Shown here piece after piece: positions 23,853 to 34,827 of a stretch of 64,000 bases of DNA. A program made the position numbers and the translations under genes. The stretch covers positions 1 to 64,000 of the forward strand of contig MBPM02000031.1 of NCBI GenBank assembly GCA_001695595.3, written 5' to 3'. The stretch's first letter is position 1; each line of letters opens with the position of its first letter. This stretch comes from Plasmopara viticola. Taxonomy: Eukaryota; Oomycota; Peronosporomycetes; Peronosporales; Peronosporaceae. The notes beneath the pieces were generated by a model. The model was not told the origin of the DNA. It saw nothing but the letters and a program-made list of their open reading frames with translations, and ran no database searches.

Positions 23853-24283
23853 ATTGGGGTGTAGACGGTCCAACAAAATATTTGCGACCCCGAACAAGAT
23901 AAGAAACGTAAAATCGATTATAGGTGTATAGGTGTATAGAAGCTTAGCTTAGCCGAGAAGCTATAGGTTGAGTAATTTTTTTAATACATGACATTTTTAA
24001 CTCAGCGAAGCGCTCTGACAGGCTAGTGCATCTCACTTAGCTTTTCACGCATACTGCAAACTCATCAGATAACGCGCATTTTCAAGAGTTTTACGGATCG
24101 CCGAGCAATACAAGATTAACGATTGTTTGACACTTTAATGGCTACACCCATACCGGTGTTGGATTCTCGTATAAACGAACCAAAATCGTTGAAGTTTATG
24201 CACGGTTGACGATTTGTTATCATTAGATGTCGAAGCACTCGCTAGGTAAAAGTGTGCGCTTATGACTTCCATGATGTAACAAG

Positions 24284-24356
24284 TGGACACTGGGGGTATC
24301 GATCCCCCTACCTCCCGCATGCGAAGCGGGCGCTCTTCCATTTGAGCTAAGCGCCC
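24284..24356 (-). tRNA. tRNA-Ala (CGC), type A, D-loop variant
   Basis: Stems intact; D loop AAATGGAA; terminator T4. Confidence 0.78.
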
Positions 24357-24604
24357 TGACAAGTTTGTGCATCCCACAGATAACACGTACTTCACTTATA
24401 TATTACTGAGCGAAACTAGAGAAGTAAGACCAAGAACTTTGGATGTTCGTATGGCTACACATATGATAGTGCTGGTAGGAAAAAAAAAGAATTTTTTTCT
24501 CAGAAATGTACTAAACACTTCTCAAGCTTTACCGGTTGGAAATTGGTTACCATACGATGTCGAAGCACTCGTAAGGCCATTAGAAGCTTTCATGATGAAA
24601 CAAG

Positions 24605-24677
24605 TGGACACTGGGGGTATCGATCCCTCTACCTCCCGCATGCGAAGTGGGCGCTCTGCCATTTGAGCTAAGTGCCA
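24605..24677 (-). pseudogene. tRNA-Ala type B with type A 3' half
   Basis: Acceptor 3' strand AGTGTCC; only 1-72 is unpaired. The D loop has one further change. Confidence 0.7.
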
Positions 24678-25116
24678 ATTGGGGTGTAGACGGTCCAACA
24701 AAATATTTGCGACCCCGAACAAGATAAGAGAAGTAACAAGACGAAAAATCGATTATGGGTGCATAGAAGCTTAGCTAAGCCGAGAAGCTATAGGTTGAGT
24801 AATTTTTTTAATACATGACATTTTTAACTCAGCGAAGCGCTCTGACAGGTTAGTGCATCTCACTTAGCTTTTCACGCATACTGCAAACTCACACTATTCA
24901 GATAGCGCGCATTTTCAAGAGTTTACGGATCGCCGAGCAATACAAGATTAACGATTGTTTGACACTTTACTGGCTACACCCATACCAGTGTTAGATTCTC
25001 GTATAAACGAACCAAAATCGTTGGAGTTTATGCACGGTTGACGATTTGTTATCATTAGATGTCGAAGCACTCGCTAGGTCAAAAGTGTGCGCTTATGACT
25101 TCCATGATGTAACAAG

Positions 25117-25189
25117 TGGACACTGGGGGTATCGATCCCCCTACCTCCCGCATGCGAAGCGGGCGCTCTTCCATCTGAGCTAAGCGCCC
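25117..25189 (-). tRNA. tRNA-Ala (CGC), type A, D-loop variant
   Basis: Stems intact; D loop AGATGGAA; terminator T4. Confidence 0.75.
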
Positions 25190-25437
25190 TGACAAGTTTG
25201 TGCATCCCACAGACAACACGTACTTCACTTATATATTACTGAGCGAAACTAGAGAAGTAAGACCAAGAACTTTGGATGTTCGTATGGCTACACATATGAT
25301 AGTGCTGGTAGGAAAGAAAAAGAATTTCTTTCTCAGACATGTACTAAACACTTCTCAAGCTTTACCGGTTGGAAATTGGTTACCATACGATGCCGAAGCA
25401 CTCGTAAGACCATTAGAAGCTTTCATGATGTAACAAG

Positions 25438-25510
25438 TGGATCCTGGGGGTATCGATCCCTCTACCTCCCGCATGCGAAGTGGGCGCTCTACCATTTGAG
25501 CTAAGCGCCC
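25438..25510 (-). pseudogene. Hybrid tRNA-Ala (type A 5' end, type B 3' end)
   Basis: 5' GGGCGCT but 3' AGGATCC, leaving 4-69 and 5-68 unpaired. It is followed directly by spacer 1, so spacers 2 and 3 and a type A gene were lost by recombination inside the tRNA. Confidence 0.78.
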
Positions 25511-25757
25511 TGACAAGTTTGTGCATTCCATAGACAATACGTTCTTCACTTATATATTACTGAGCGAAACTAGAGAAGTAAGACCAAGAACTTTGGATGT
25601 TCGTATGGCTACACATATGATAGTGCTGTAGGAAAGAAAAAGAATTATTTTCTCAAAAATGTACTAAACACTTTTCAAGCTTTACCGATTTGAAATTGGT
25701 TACCATACGATGTCGAAGCACTCGGAAGGCCATTAAAAGCTTTCATGATGTAACAAG

Positions 25758-25830
25758 TGGATCCTGGGGGTATCGATCCCTCTACCTCCTGCATGCGAAG
25801 TGGGCGCTCTACCATTTGAGCTAAGTGCCA
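25758..25830 (-). pseudogene. tRNA-Ala type B
   Basis: Reference type B with one more anticodon-stem change (cctcctgcatg on the plus strand). Confidence 0.8.
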
Positions 25831-26270
25831 ATTGGGGTGTAGACGGTCCAACAAAATATTTGCGACCCCGAACAAGATAAGAAAAGTAACAAGACGAAAA
25901 ATCGATTATAGGTGTATAGAAGCTTAGCTAAGCCGAGAAGCTATAGGTTGAGTAATTTCTTTAATACATGAAATTTTTAACTGAGCGAAGCGCTCTGACA
26001 AGCTAGTGCATCCCACTTAGCTTTTTAGGCATATTGCAAACTCACACTATTCAGATAGCGCGCATTTTCAAGTGTTTTACGGATCGCCGAGCAATACAAG
26101 ATTAACGATTGTTTGACACTTTAATGGCTACACCCATACCGGTGTTGGATTCTCGTATAAACGAACCAAAATCGTTGAAGTTTATGCACGGTTGACGATT
26201 TGTTATCATTAGATGTCGAAGCACTCGCTAGGTAAAAAGTGTGCGCTTATGACTTCCATGATGTAACAAG

Positions 26271-26343
26271 TGGACACGGGGGGTATCGATCCCCCTACCT
26301 CCCGCATGCGAAGCGGGCGCTCTTCCATTTGAGCTAAGCGCCC
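26271..26343 (-). tRNA. tRNA-Ala (CGC), type A, weakened acceptor
   Basis: A66 to C leaves 7-66 unpaired; D loop AAATGGAA. Other stems intact. Confidence 0.65.
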
Positions 26344-26591
26344 TGACAAGTTTGTGCATCCCACAGACAACAAGTACTTCACTTATATATTACTGAGCGA
26401 AACTAGAGAAGTAAGACCAAGAACTTTGGATGTTCGTATGGCTACACATATGATAGTGCTGGTAGGAAAGAAAAAGAATTATTTTCTCAGAAATGTACTA
26501 AACACTTCTCAAGCTTTACCGGTTGGAAATTGGTTACCATACGATGTCGAAGCACTCGTAAGGCCATTAGAAGCTTTCATGATGTAACAAG

Positions 26592-26664
26592 TGGATCCTG
26601 GGGGTATCGATCCCTCTACCTCCCGCATGCGAAGTGGGCGCTCTACCATTTGAGCTAAGTGCCA
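26592..26664 (-). pseudogene. tRNA-Ala type B
   Basis: Same body as the reference type B. Its 5' end lies 5 nt from the divergent tRNA-Glu relic. Confidence 0.82.
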
Positions 26665-26669
26665 ATTAG

Positions 26670-26746
26670 ACCCGGTGGCGTGGGTTAGTGGATTATGCTT
26701 CTGGTCCTCACGGTGTGTGGTGCGGGTTCGAGCCCCACACCGGACA
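26670..26746 (+). pseudogene. tRNA-Glu(CTC)-like relic
   Basis: 77 nt on the plus strand, opposite to all Ala copies. The acceptor core ACCCGGT/ACCGGAC pairs at 3-7. An A-box-like TGGCGTGGGTTAGTGG and a B-box-like GGGTTCGAGCCCC are visible. The presumed anticodon loop TCCTCAC gives CTC but with C33 instead of U33, and the anticodon stem does not pair. T stem has one mismatch. The isotype is tentative. Confidence 0.55.
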
Positions 26747-26944
26747 AACTTCGTAATCAACCAGACTTGGGGAGAGGACGGCCCCAAGCGAAATATTTCC
26801 GACCCCGATCAAGAAAAAGACAATAACAAGACGAAAAAGAATCTTCAGAATAAAAATGTAAATGTAGAAATCCTAGCCAAGCCGAGAAGGTATAGGTTGT
26901 GTTAAGATTAAATACATGACAACTTTCAACTGAGCTAAGTGCCA
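26747..26944. repeat. Ancestral-type spacer 2 plus 13-nt tRNA 5' remnant
   Basis: Aligns with the common spacer 2 (ggacggcc..., aaatatttccgaccccgatcaag, gccgagaaggtataggttg) but is clearly older or diverged. It ends in AACTGAGCTAAGTGCCA, the first 13 nt of a tRNA-Ala read on the minus strand (26,932-26,944). Confidence 0.75.
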
Positions 26945-27374
26945 ATTGGGGTGTAGACGGTCCAACAAAATATTTGCGACCCCGAACAAGATAAGAAACG
27001 TAAAATCGATTATAGGTGTATAGAAGCTTAGCAAAGCCGAGAAGCTATAGGTTGAGTAATTTTTTTAATACATGACATTTTTAACTCAGCGAAGCGCTCT
27101 GACAGGCTAGTGCATCTCACTTAGCTTTTCACGCATACTGCAAACTCACACTATTCAGATAACGCGCATTTTCAAGTGTTTTACGGATCGCCGAGCAATA
27201 CAAGATTAACGATTGTTTGACACTTTAATGGCTACACCCATACCGGTGTTGGATTCTCGTATAAACGAACCAAAATCGTTGAAGTTTATGCACGGTTGAC
27301 GATTTGTTATCATTAGATGTCGAAGCACTCGCTAGGTAAAAAGTGTGCGCTTATGACTTCCATGATGTAACAAG

Positions 27375-27447
27375 TGGACACTGGGGGTATCGATCCCTCT
27401 ACCTCCCGCATGCGAAGCGGGCGCTCTACCATCTGAGCCAAGCGCCC
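27375..27447 (-). tRNA. tRNA-Ala (CGC), type A, alternative D arm
   Basis: Same allele as 22,628-22,700, with one T-stem mismatch. Confidence 0.68.
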
Positions 27448-27695
27448 TGACAAGTTTGTGCATCCCACAGACAACACGTACTTCACTTATATATTACTGA
27501 GCGAAACTAGAGAAGTAAGACCAAGAACTTTGGATGTTCGTATGGCTACACATATGATAGTGCTGGTAGGAAAAAAAAAGATTTTTTTTCTCAGAAATGT
27601 ACTAAACACTTCTCAAGCTTTACCGGTTGGAAATTGGTTACCATACGATGTCGAAGCACTCGTAAGGCCATTTGAAGCTTTCATGATGTAACAAG

Positions 27696-27768
27696 TGGAC
27701 ACTGGGGGTATCGATCCCTCTACCTCCCGCATGCGAAGTGGGCGCTCTGCCGTTTGAGCTAAGTGCCA
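27696..27768 (-). pseudogene. tRNA-Ala type B with type A 3' half
   Basis: Acceptor pairs except 1-72; D loop carries two extra changes. Confidence 0.7.
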
Positions 27769-28208
27769 ATTGGGGTGTTGACGGTCCAACAAAATATTTG
27801 CGACCCCGAACAAGATAAGAAAAGTAACAAGACGAAAAATCGATTATAGGTGTATAGAAGCTTAGCTTAGCCGAGAAGCTATAGGTTGAGTAATTTTTTT
27901 AATACATGACATTTTTAACTGAGCGAAGCGCTCTGACAGGCTAGTGCATCTCACTTAGCTTTTCACGCATACTGCAAACTCACACTACTCAGATAACGCG
28001 CATTTTGAAGAGTTTTACGGATCGCCGAGCAATACAAGATTAACGATTGTTTGACACTTTGATGGCTACACCCATACCGGTGTTGGATTCTCGTATAAAC
28101 GAACCAAAATCGTTGAAGTTTATGCACGGTTGACGATTTGTTATCATTAGATGTCGAAGCACTCGCTAGGTCAAAAGTGTGCGCTTATGACTTCCATGAT
28201 GTAACAAG

Positions 28209-28281
28209 TGGACACTGGGGGTATCGATCCCCCTACCTCCCGCATGCGAAGCGGGCGCTCTTCCATCTGAGCTAAGCGCCC
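28209..28281 (-). tRNA. tRNA-Ala (CGC), type A, D-loop variant
   Basis: Stems intact; D loop AGATGGAA; terminator T4. Confidence 0.75.
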
Positions 28282-28529
28282 TGACAAGTTTGTGCATCCC
28301 ACAGACAACACGTACTTCACTTATATATTACTGAGCGAAACTAGAGAAGTAAGACCAAGAACTTTGGATGTTCGTATGGCTACACATATGATAGTGCTGG
28401 CAGGAAAGAAAAAGAATTATTTTCTCAGAAATGTACTAAACACTTCTCAAGCTTTACCGGTTGGAAATTGGTTACCATACGATGTCGAAGCACTCGTAAG
28501 GCCATTAGAAGCTTTCATGATGTAACAAG

Positions 28530-28602
28530 TGGATCCTGGGGGTATCGATCCCTCTACCTCCCGCATGCGAAGTGGGCGCTCTACCATTTGAGCTAAGTGC
28601 CA
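28530..28602 (-). pseudogene. tRNA-Ala type B
   Basis: Same body as the reference type B. Confidence 0.82.
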
Positions 28603-29042
28603 ATTGGGGTGTAGACGGTCCAACAAAATATTTGCGACCCCGAACAAGATAAGAAAAGTAACAAGACGAAAAATCGATTATAGGTGTATAGAAGCTTAGC
28701 TTAGCCGAGAAGCTATAGGTTGAGTAATTTTTTTTAATACATGACATTTTTAACTCAGCGAAGCGCTCTGACAGGCTTGTGCATCTCCCTTAGCTATTAC
28801 GCATACTGCAAACTCACACTACTCAGATAACGCGCATTTTCAAGAGTTTTACGGATCGCCGAGCAATACAAGATTAACGATTGTTTGACACTTCAATGGC
28901 TACACCCATACCGGTGTTGGATTCTCGTATAAACGAACCAAAATCGTTGAAGTTTATGCACGGTTGACGATTTGTTATCATTAGATGTCGAAGCACTCGC
29001 TAGGTAAAAGGTGTGCGCTTATGACTTCCATGATGTAACAAG

Positions 29043-29115
29043 TGGACACTGGGTGTATCGATCCCCCTACCTCCCGCATGCGAAGCGGGCGCTCTACCAT
29101 TTGAGCTAAGCGCCC
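29043..29115 (-). tRNA. tRNA-Ala (CGC), type A, one T-stem mismatch
   Basis: C to A in the 3' T-stem strand (gggtgtatcg on the plus strand); otherwise intact. Its 5' end is 1 nt from the divergent tRNA-Glu relic. Confidence 0.68.
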
Positions 29116-29116
29116 T

Positions 29117-29193
29117 GCCCGGTGGCGTGGGTTAGTGGATTGTGCTTCTGGTCCTCACGGTGTGTGGTGTGGGTTCGATCCCCACACCGGACA
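29117..29193 (+). pseudogene. tRNA-Glu(CTC)-like relic, better preserved
   Basis: 77 nt. Acceptor GCCCGGT/ACCGGAC (one mismatch, 2-71), perfect T arm GTGGG-TTCGATC-CCCAC, A-box-like TGGCGTGGGTTAGTGG. The loop TCCTCAC implies CTC with C33; the anticodon stem is broken on its 3' side. Head-to-head with the Ala gene at 29,043. Confidence 0.6.
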
Positions 29194-29391
29194 AACTTCG
29201 TAATAAACCAGAGTTGTAGAGAGAACGGCCCCAAGTGAAATATTTCCGACCCCGATCAAGAAAAAGACGATAACAAGACGAAAAAGAATCTTCAGACTAA
29301 TAATGTAAATGTAGAAATCCTAGCCAAGCCGAGAAGGTATAGGTTGTGTTAAGATTAAATACATGACAACTTACAACTGAGCTAAGCGCCC
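29194..29391. repeat. Ancestral-type spacer 2 plus tRNA 5' remnant
   Basis: Close relative of 26,747-26,944, ending in the 13-nt tRNA-Ala 5' remnant (29,379-29,391) and then spacer 1 at 29,392. Confidence 0.75.
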
Positions 29392-29639
29392 TGACAAGTT
29401 TGTGCATCCCACAGACAACATGTATTTAACTAATATATTACTGATCGAAACTATAGAAGCAAGGCCAAGAACTTTGGATGTTCATATGGCTACACATATG
29501 CTAGTGCTGGTAGGAAAGAAAAAGAATTATTTCCTCAGAAATGTACGAAACACTTCTCATGCTTTACCGATTAGAAATTGGTTACCATACGATGTCGAAG
29601 CACTCGTAAGGCCATTAGAAGCTTTCATGATGTAACAAG

Positions 29640-29712
29640 TGGATCCTGGGGGTATCGATCCCTCTACCTCCCGCATGCGAAGTGGGCGCTCTACCATTTG
29701 AGCTAAGCGCCC
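29640..29712 (-). pseudogene. Hybrid tRNA-Ala (A 5' end, B 3' end)
   Basis: GGGCGCT/AGGATCC; 4-69 and 5-68 unpaired. Joined directly to another spacer 1. Confidence 0.75.
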
Positions 29713-29959
29713 TGACAATTTTGTGCATTCCATAGACGATACGTTCTTCACTTGTATATTACTGAGCGAAACTAGAGAAGTAAGACCAAGAACTTTGGAT
29801 GTTCGTATGGCTGCACATATGATAGTGCTGTAGGAAAGAAAAAGAATTATTTTCTCAAAAATGTACTAAACACTTCTCAAGCTTTACCGATTTGAAATTG
29901 GTTACCATACGATGTCGAAGCACTCGGAAGGCCATTAAAAGCTTTCATGATGTAACAAG

Positions 29960-30031
29960 TGGATCCTGGGGTATCGATCCCTCTACCTCCCGCATGCGAA
30001 GTGGGCGCTCTACCATTTGAGCTAAGCGCCC
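29960..30031 (-). pseudogene. Hybrid tRNA-Ala, 72 nt
   Basis: As 29,640-29,712 but one base short in the T stem. Confidence 0.72.
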
Positions 30032-30279
30032 TGACAAGTTTGTGCATTCCATAGACAATACGTTCTTCACTTATATATTACTGAGCGAAACTAGAGAAGT
30101 AAGACCAAGAACTTTGGATGTTCGTATGGCTACACATATGATAGTGCTGGTAGGAAAAAAAAAGATTTTTTTTCTCAGAAATGTACTAAACACTTCTCAA
30201 GCTTTACCGGTTGGAAATTGGTTACCATACGATGTCGAAGCACTCGTAAGGCCATTAAAAGCTTTCATGATGTAACAAG

Positions 30280-30352
30280 TGGACACTGGGGGTATCGATC
30301 CCTCTACCTCCCGCATGCGAAGTGGGCGCTCTACCATTTGAGCTAAGTGCCA
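30280..30352 (-). pseudogene. tRNA-Ala type B with type A 3' half
   Basis: Acceptor pairs except 1-72; A30-C40 and one T-stem mismatch remain. Confidence 0.7.
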
Positions 30353-30794
30353 ATTGGGGTGTAGACGGTCCAACAAAATATTTGCGACCCCGAACAAGAT
30401 AAGAAAAGTAACAAGACGAAAATTCGATTATAGGTGTATAGAAGCTTAGCTAAGCCGAGAAGCTATAGGTTGAGTAATTTTCTTTAATACATGAAATTTT
30501 TAACTCAGCGAAGCGCTCTGACAAGCTAGTGCATCCCACTTAGCTTTTTAGGCATATTGCAAACTCACACCATCAAGACAACGCGCATTTTCGAGGAGAT
30601 TTACAGTTCGCCGAGCAATACAAGATTAACGATTGTTTGACACTTCAATGGCTACACCCATACCGGTGTTGGATTCTCGTATAAATGAACCAAAATCGTT
30701 GAAGTTTATCCACGGTTGACGATTTATTATCATTAGATGTCGAAGCACTCGCTAGGTAAAAAGTGCGCGCTTATGACTTCCATGATGTAACAAG

Positions 30795-30867
30795 TGGACA
30801 CTAGTGGTATCGATCCCCCTACCTCCCGCATGCGAAGTGGGCGCTCAACCATTTGAGCTAAGCGCCC
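30795..30867 (-). pseudogene. Degraded tRNA-Ala (CGC), type A
   Basis: Acceptor intact, but T stem 3' strand is CCACT (one mismatch, one wobble), anticodon stem has A30-C40, and the D arm carries GGTT. Confidence 0.6.
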
Positions 30868-31130
30868 TGACAAGTTTGTGCAACCCACAGACAACACGTA
30901 CTTCACTGATGTATTACTGAGCGAAACTAGAGAAGTAAGGCCAAGTACTTTGGATGTTCATATGGCTACACATATGATAGTGCTGTAGGAAAGAAAAAGA
31001 ATTATTTTCTCAGAAATGTACTAAACACTTCTCAAGCTTCACCGGTTAGAAATTGGTTACCATACGATGTCGAAGCACTCGTAAGGTGAAGAGGTTCAGG
31101 ATCCATCAGAAGCTTTCATGATGTAATAAG

Positions 31131-31203
31131 TGGATCCTGGGGGTATCGATCCTTCTACCTCCCGCATGCGAAGCGGGCGCTCTACCATTTGAGCCAAGCG
31201 CCC
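31131..31203 (-). pseudogene. Hybrid tRNA-Ala (A 5' end, B 3' end)
   Basis: Type A anticodon stem restored (CCCGC), position 9 is G, acceptor damaged on the 3' side. Confidence 0.68.
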
Positions 31204-31450
31204 TGACAAGTTTGTGCATTCCATAGACAATACGTTCTTCACTTATATATTACTGAGCGAAACTAGAGAAGTAAGACCAAGAACTTTGGATGTTCGTATG
31301 GCTACACATATGATAGTGCTGTAGGAAAGAAAAAGAATTATTTTCTCAAAAATGTACTAAACACTTCTCAAGCTTTACCGATTTGAAATTGGTTACCATA
31401 CGATGTCGAAGCACTCGGAAGGCCATTAAAAGCTTTCATGATGTAGCAAG

Positions 31451-31523
31451 TGGATCCTGGGGGTATCGATCCCTCTACCTCCCGCATGCGAAGTGGGCGC
31501 TCTACCATTTGAGCTAAGTGCCA
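31451..31523 (-). pseudogene. tRNA-Ala type B
   Basis: Reference type B body; 3' flank changed to gtagcaagt. Confidence 0.8.
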
Positions 31524-31964
31524 ATTGGGGTGTAGACGGTCCAACAAAATATTTGCGACCCCGAACAAGATAAGAAAAGTAACAAGACGAAAAATCGATT
31601 ATAGGTGTATAGAAGCTTAGCTAAGTCGAGAAGCTATAGGTTGAGTAATTTCTTTAATACATGAAATTTTTAACTCAGCGAAGCGCTCTGACAAGCTAGT
31701 GCATCCCACTTAGCTTTTTAGGCATATTGCAAACTCACACCATCAAGACAACGCGCATTTTCAAGGCGTTTTACAGTTCGCCGAGCAATACAAGATTAAC
31801 GATTGTTTGACACTTAAATGGCTACACCCATACCGGTGTTGGATTCTCGTATAAACGAACCAAAATCGTTGAAGTTTATGCAAGGTTGACGATTTATTAT
31901 CATTAGATGTCGAAGCACTCGCTAGGTAAAAAGTGCGCGCTTATGACTTCCATGATGTAACAAG

Positions 31965-32037
31965 TGAACACTAGTGGTATCGATCCCCCTACCTCCCGCA
32001 TGCGAAGCGGGCGCTCTACCATTTGAGCTAAGCGCCC
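31965..32037 (-). pseudogene. Degraded tRNA-Ala (CGC), type A
   Basis: 3' strand AGTGTTC (G2:U71) and T stem with one mismatch; anticodon and D arms intact. Possibly still foldable. Confidence 0.55.
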
Positions 32038-32296
32038 TGACAAGTTTGTGCATCCCAGACAACACGTACTTCACTAATATGTTACAGAGCAAAACTAGAG
32101 AAGTAAGACCAAGAACTTTGGATGTTCATATGGCTACACATATGATAGTGCTGGTAGGAAAGAAAAGAATTATTTCTCAGAAATGTACTAAACACTTCTC
32201 AAGCTTTACCGGTTAGAAATTGGTTACTATACGATGTCAAAGCACTCGTAAGGTGAAAAGATTCAGGATCCATTAGAAACTTCATGATGTAACAAG

Positions 32297-32369
32297 TGGA
32301 TCCTGGGGGTATCGATCTCTCTACTTCCCGCATGCGAAGTGGGCGCTCTACCATTTGAGCTAAGTGCCA
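32297..32369 (-). pseudogene. tRNA-Ala type B
   Basis: Type B with extra T-stem and variable-loop changes (gatctctctacttcc on the plus strand). Confidence 0.75.
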
Positions 32370-32809
32370 ATTGGGGTGTAGACGGTCCAACAAAAAATTT
32401 GCGACCCGAACAAGATAAGAAAAGTAACAAGACGAAAAATCGATTATAGGTGTATAGAAGCTTAGCTAAGCCGAGAAGCTATAGGCTGAGTAATTTCTTT
32501 AATACATGAAATTTTTAACTCAGCGAAGCGCTCTGACAAGCTAGTGCATCCCACTTAGCTTTTTAGGCATATTGCAAACTCACACCATCAAGACAACGCG
32601 CATTTTCAAGGCGTTTTACAGTTCGCCGAGCAATACAAGATTAACGATTGTTTGACACTTAAATGGCTACACCCATACCGGTGTTGGATTCTCGTATAAA
32701 CGAACCAAAATCGTTGAAGTTTATGCAAGGTTGACGATTTATTATCATTAGATGTCGAAGCACTCGCTAGGTAAAAAGTGCGCGCTTATGACTTCCATGA
32801 TGTAACAAG

Positions 32810-32881
32810 TGGACACTAGTGGTATCGATCCCCTACCTCCCGCATGCGAAGTGGGCGCTCAACCATTTGAGCTAAGCGCCC
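32810..32881 (-). pseudogene. Degraded tRNA-Ala, type A, 72 nt
   Basis: As 30,795-30,867 but with one base lost in the T stem. Confidence 0.6.
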
Positions 32882-33144
32882 TGACAAGTTTGTGCAACCC
32901 ACAGACAACACGTACTTCACTGATGTATTACTGAGCGAAACTAGAGAAGTAAGGCCAAGTACTTTGGATGTTCATATGGCTACACATATGATAGTGCTGT
33001 AGAAAAGAAAAAGAATTATTTTCTCAGAAATGTACTAAACACTTCTCGAGCTTTACCGGTTAGAAATTGGTTACCATATGATGTCGAAGCACTCGTAAGG
33101 TGAAGAGGTTCAGGATCCATCAGAAGCTTTCATGATGTAACAAG

Positions 33145-33217
33145 TGGATCCTGGGGGTATCGATCCCCCTACCTCCCGCATGCGAAGCGGGCGCTCTACC
33201 ATTTGAGCCAAGCGCCC
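33145..33217 (-). pseudogene. Hybrid tRNA-Ala (A 5' end, B 3' end)
   Basis: Intact anticodon and T stems; acceptor 4-69 and 5-68 unpaired; G9. Confidence 0.65.
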
Positions 33218-33464
33218 TGACAAGTTTGTGCATTCCATAGACAATACGTTCTTCACTTATATATTACTGAGCGAAACTAGAGAAGTAAGACCAAGAACTT
33301 TGGATGTTCGTATGGCTACACATATGATAGTGCTGTAGGAAAGAAAAAGAATTATTTTCTCAAAAATGTACTAAACACTTCTCAAGCTTTACCGATTTGA
33401 AATTGGTTACCATACGATGTCGAAGCACTCGGAAGGCCATTAAAAGCTTTCATGATGTAGCAAG

Positions 33465-33536
33465 TGGATCCTGGGGTATCGATCCCTCTACCTCCCGCAT
33501 GCGAAGTGGGCGCTCTACCATTTGAGCTAAGTGCCA
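33465..33536 (-). pseudogene. tRNA-Ala type B, 72 nt
   Basis: One G lost in the T arm relative to 31,451-31,523. Confidence 0.75.
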
Positions 33537-33977
33537 ATTGGGGTGTAGACGGTCCAACAAAATATTTGCGACCCCGAACAAGATAAGAAAAGTAACAAGA
33601 CGAAAAATCGATTATAGGTGTATAGAAGCTTAGCTAAGTCGAGAAGCTATAGGTTGAGTAATTTCTTTAATACATGAAATTTTTAACTCAGCGAAGCGCT
33701 CTGACAAGCTAGTGCATCCCACTTAGCTTTTTAGGCATATTGCAAACTCACACCATCAAGACAACGCGCATTTTCAAGGCGTTTTACAGTTCGCCGAGCA
33801 ATACAAGATTAACGATTGTTTGACACTTTAATGGCTACACCCATACCGGTGTTGGATTCTCGTATAAACGAACCAAAATCGTTGAAGTTTATGCAAGGTT
33901 GACGATTTATTATCATTAGATGTCGAAGCACTCGCTAGGTAAAAAGTGCGCGCTTATGACTTCCATGATGTAACAAG

Positions 33978-34050
33978 TGAACACTAGTGGTATCGATCCC
34001 CCTACCTCCCGCATGCGAAGCGGGCGCTCTACCATTTGAGCTAAGCGCCC
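33978..34050 (-). pseudogene. Degraded tRNA-Ala (CGC), type A
   Basis: Equivalent of 31,965-32,037, same changes. Confidence 0.55.
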
Positions 34051-34313
34051 TGACAAGTTTGTGCATCCCACAGACAACACGTACTTCACTAATATGTTAC
34101 AGAGCAAAACTAGAGAAGTAAGACCAAGAACTTTGGATGTTCATATGGCTACACATATGATAGTGCTGGTAGGAAAGAAAAAGAATTATTTCTCAGAAAT
34201 GTACTAAACACTTCTCAAGCTTTACCGGTTAGAAATTGGTTACTATACGATGTCAAAGCACTCGTAAGGTGAAAAGATTCAGGATCCATTAGAAACTTTC
34301 ATGATGTAACAAG

Positions 34314-34386
34314 TGGATCCTGGGGGTATCGATCTCTCTACTTCCCGCATGCGAAGTGGGCGCTCTACCATTTGAGCTAAGTGCCA
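34314..34386 (-). pseudogene. tRNA-Ala type B
   Basis: Equivalent of 32,297-32,369. Confidence 0.75.
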
Positions 34387-34827
34387 ATTGGGGTGTAGAC
34401 GGTCCAACAAAAAATTTGCGACCCCGAACAAGATAAGAAAAGTAACAAGACGAAAAATCGATTATAGGTGTATAGAAGCTTAGCTAAGCCGAGAAGCTAT
34501 AGGCTGAGTAATTTCTTTAATACATGAAATTTTTAACTCAGCGAAGCGCTCTGACAAGCTAGTGCATCCCACTTAGCTTTTTAGGCATATTGCAAACTCA
34601 CACCATCAAGACAACGCGCATTTTCAAGGCGTTTTACAGTTCGCCGAGCAATACAAGATTAACGATTGTTTGACACTTAAATGGCTACACCCATACCGGT
34701 GTTGGATTCTCGTATAAACGAACCAAAATCGTTGAAGTTTATGCAAGGTTGACGATTTATTATCATTAGATGTCGAAGCACTCGCTAGGTAAAAAGTGCG
34801 CGCTTATGACTTCCATGATGTAACAAG

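Larger units (their letters stand above)
4369..24356. repeat. Homogeneous part of tRNA-Ala tandem array (~24 units of 825-834 bp)
   Basis: Unit order, left to right: tRNA-Ala type A (minus); 312-nt spacer 1; decayed tRNA-Ala type B (minus); ~185-nt spacer 2 (starts ATTGGGGTGTAGACGGTCC); a 13-nt tRNA 5'-end remnant with its flank; spacer 3; next type A. Unit lengths are 834, 829, 830 or 831 through 18.5 kb. Nearly all length change comes from one site in spacer 2 (for example 4,814-4,822). The leftmost unit lacks its type A gene: at 4,378-4,391 only the tRNA 5' end survives, joined to spacer tail. Confidence 0.97.
31204..33217. repeat. Higher-order repeat, copy 1 (2,014 bp)
   Basis: Contains five tRNA-Ala-like copies (31,451; 31,965; 32,297; 32,810; 33,145) and recurs nearly unchanged at 33,218-35,236. 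Confidence 0.85.
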
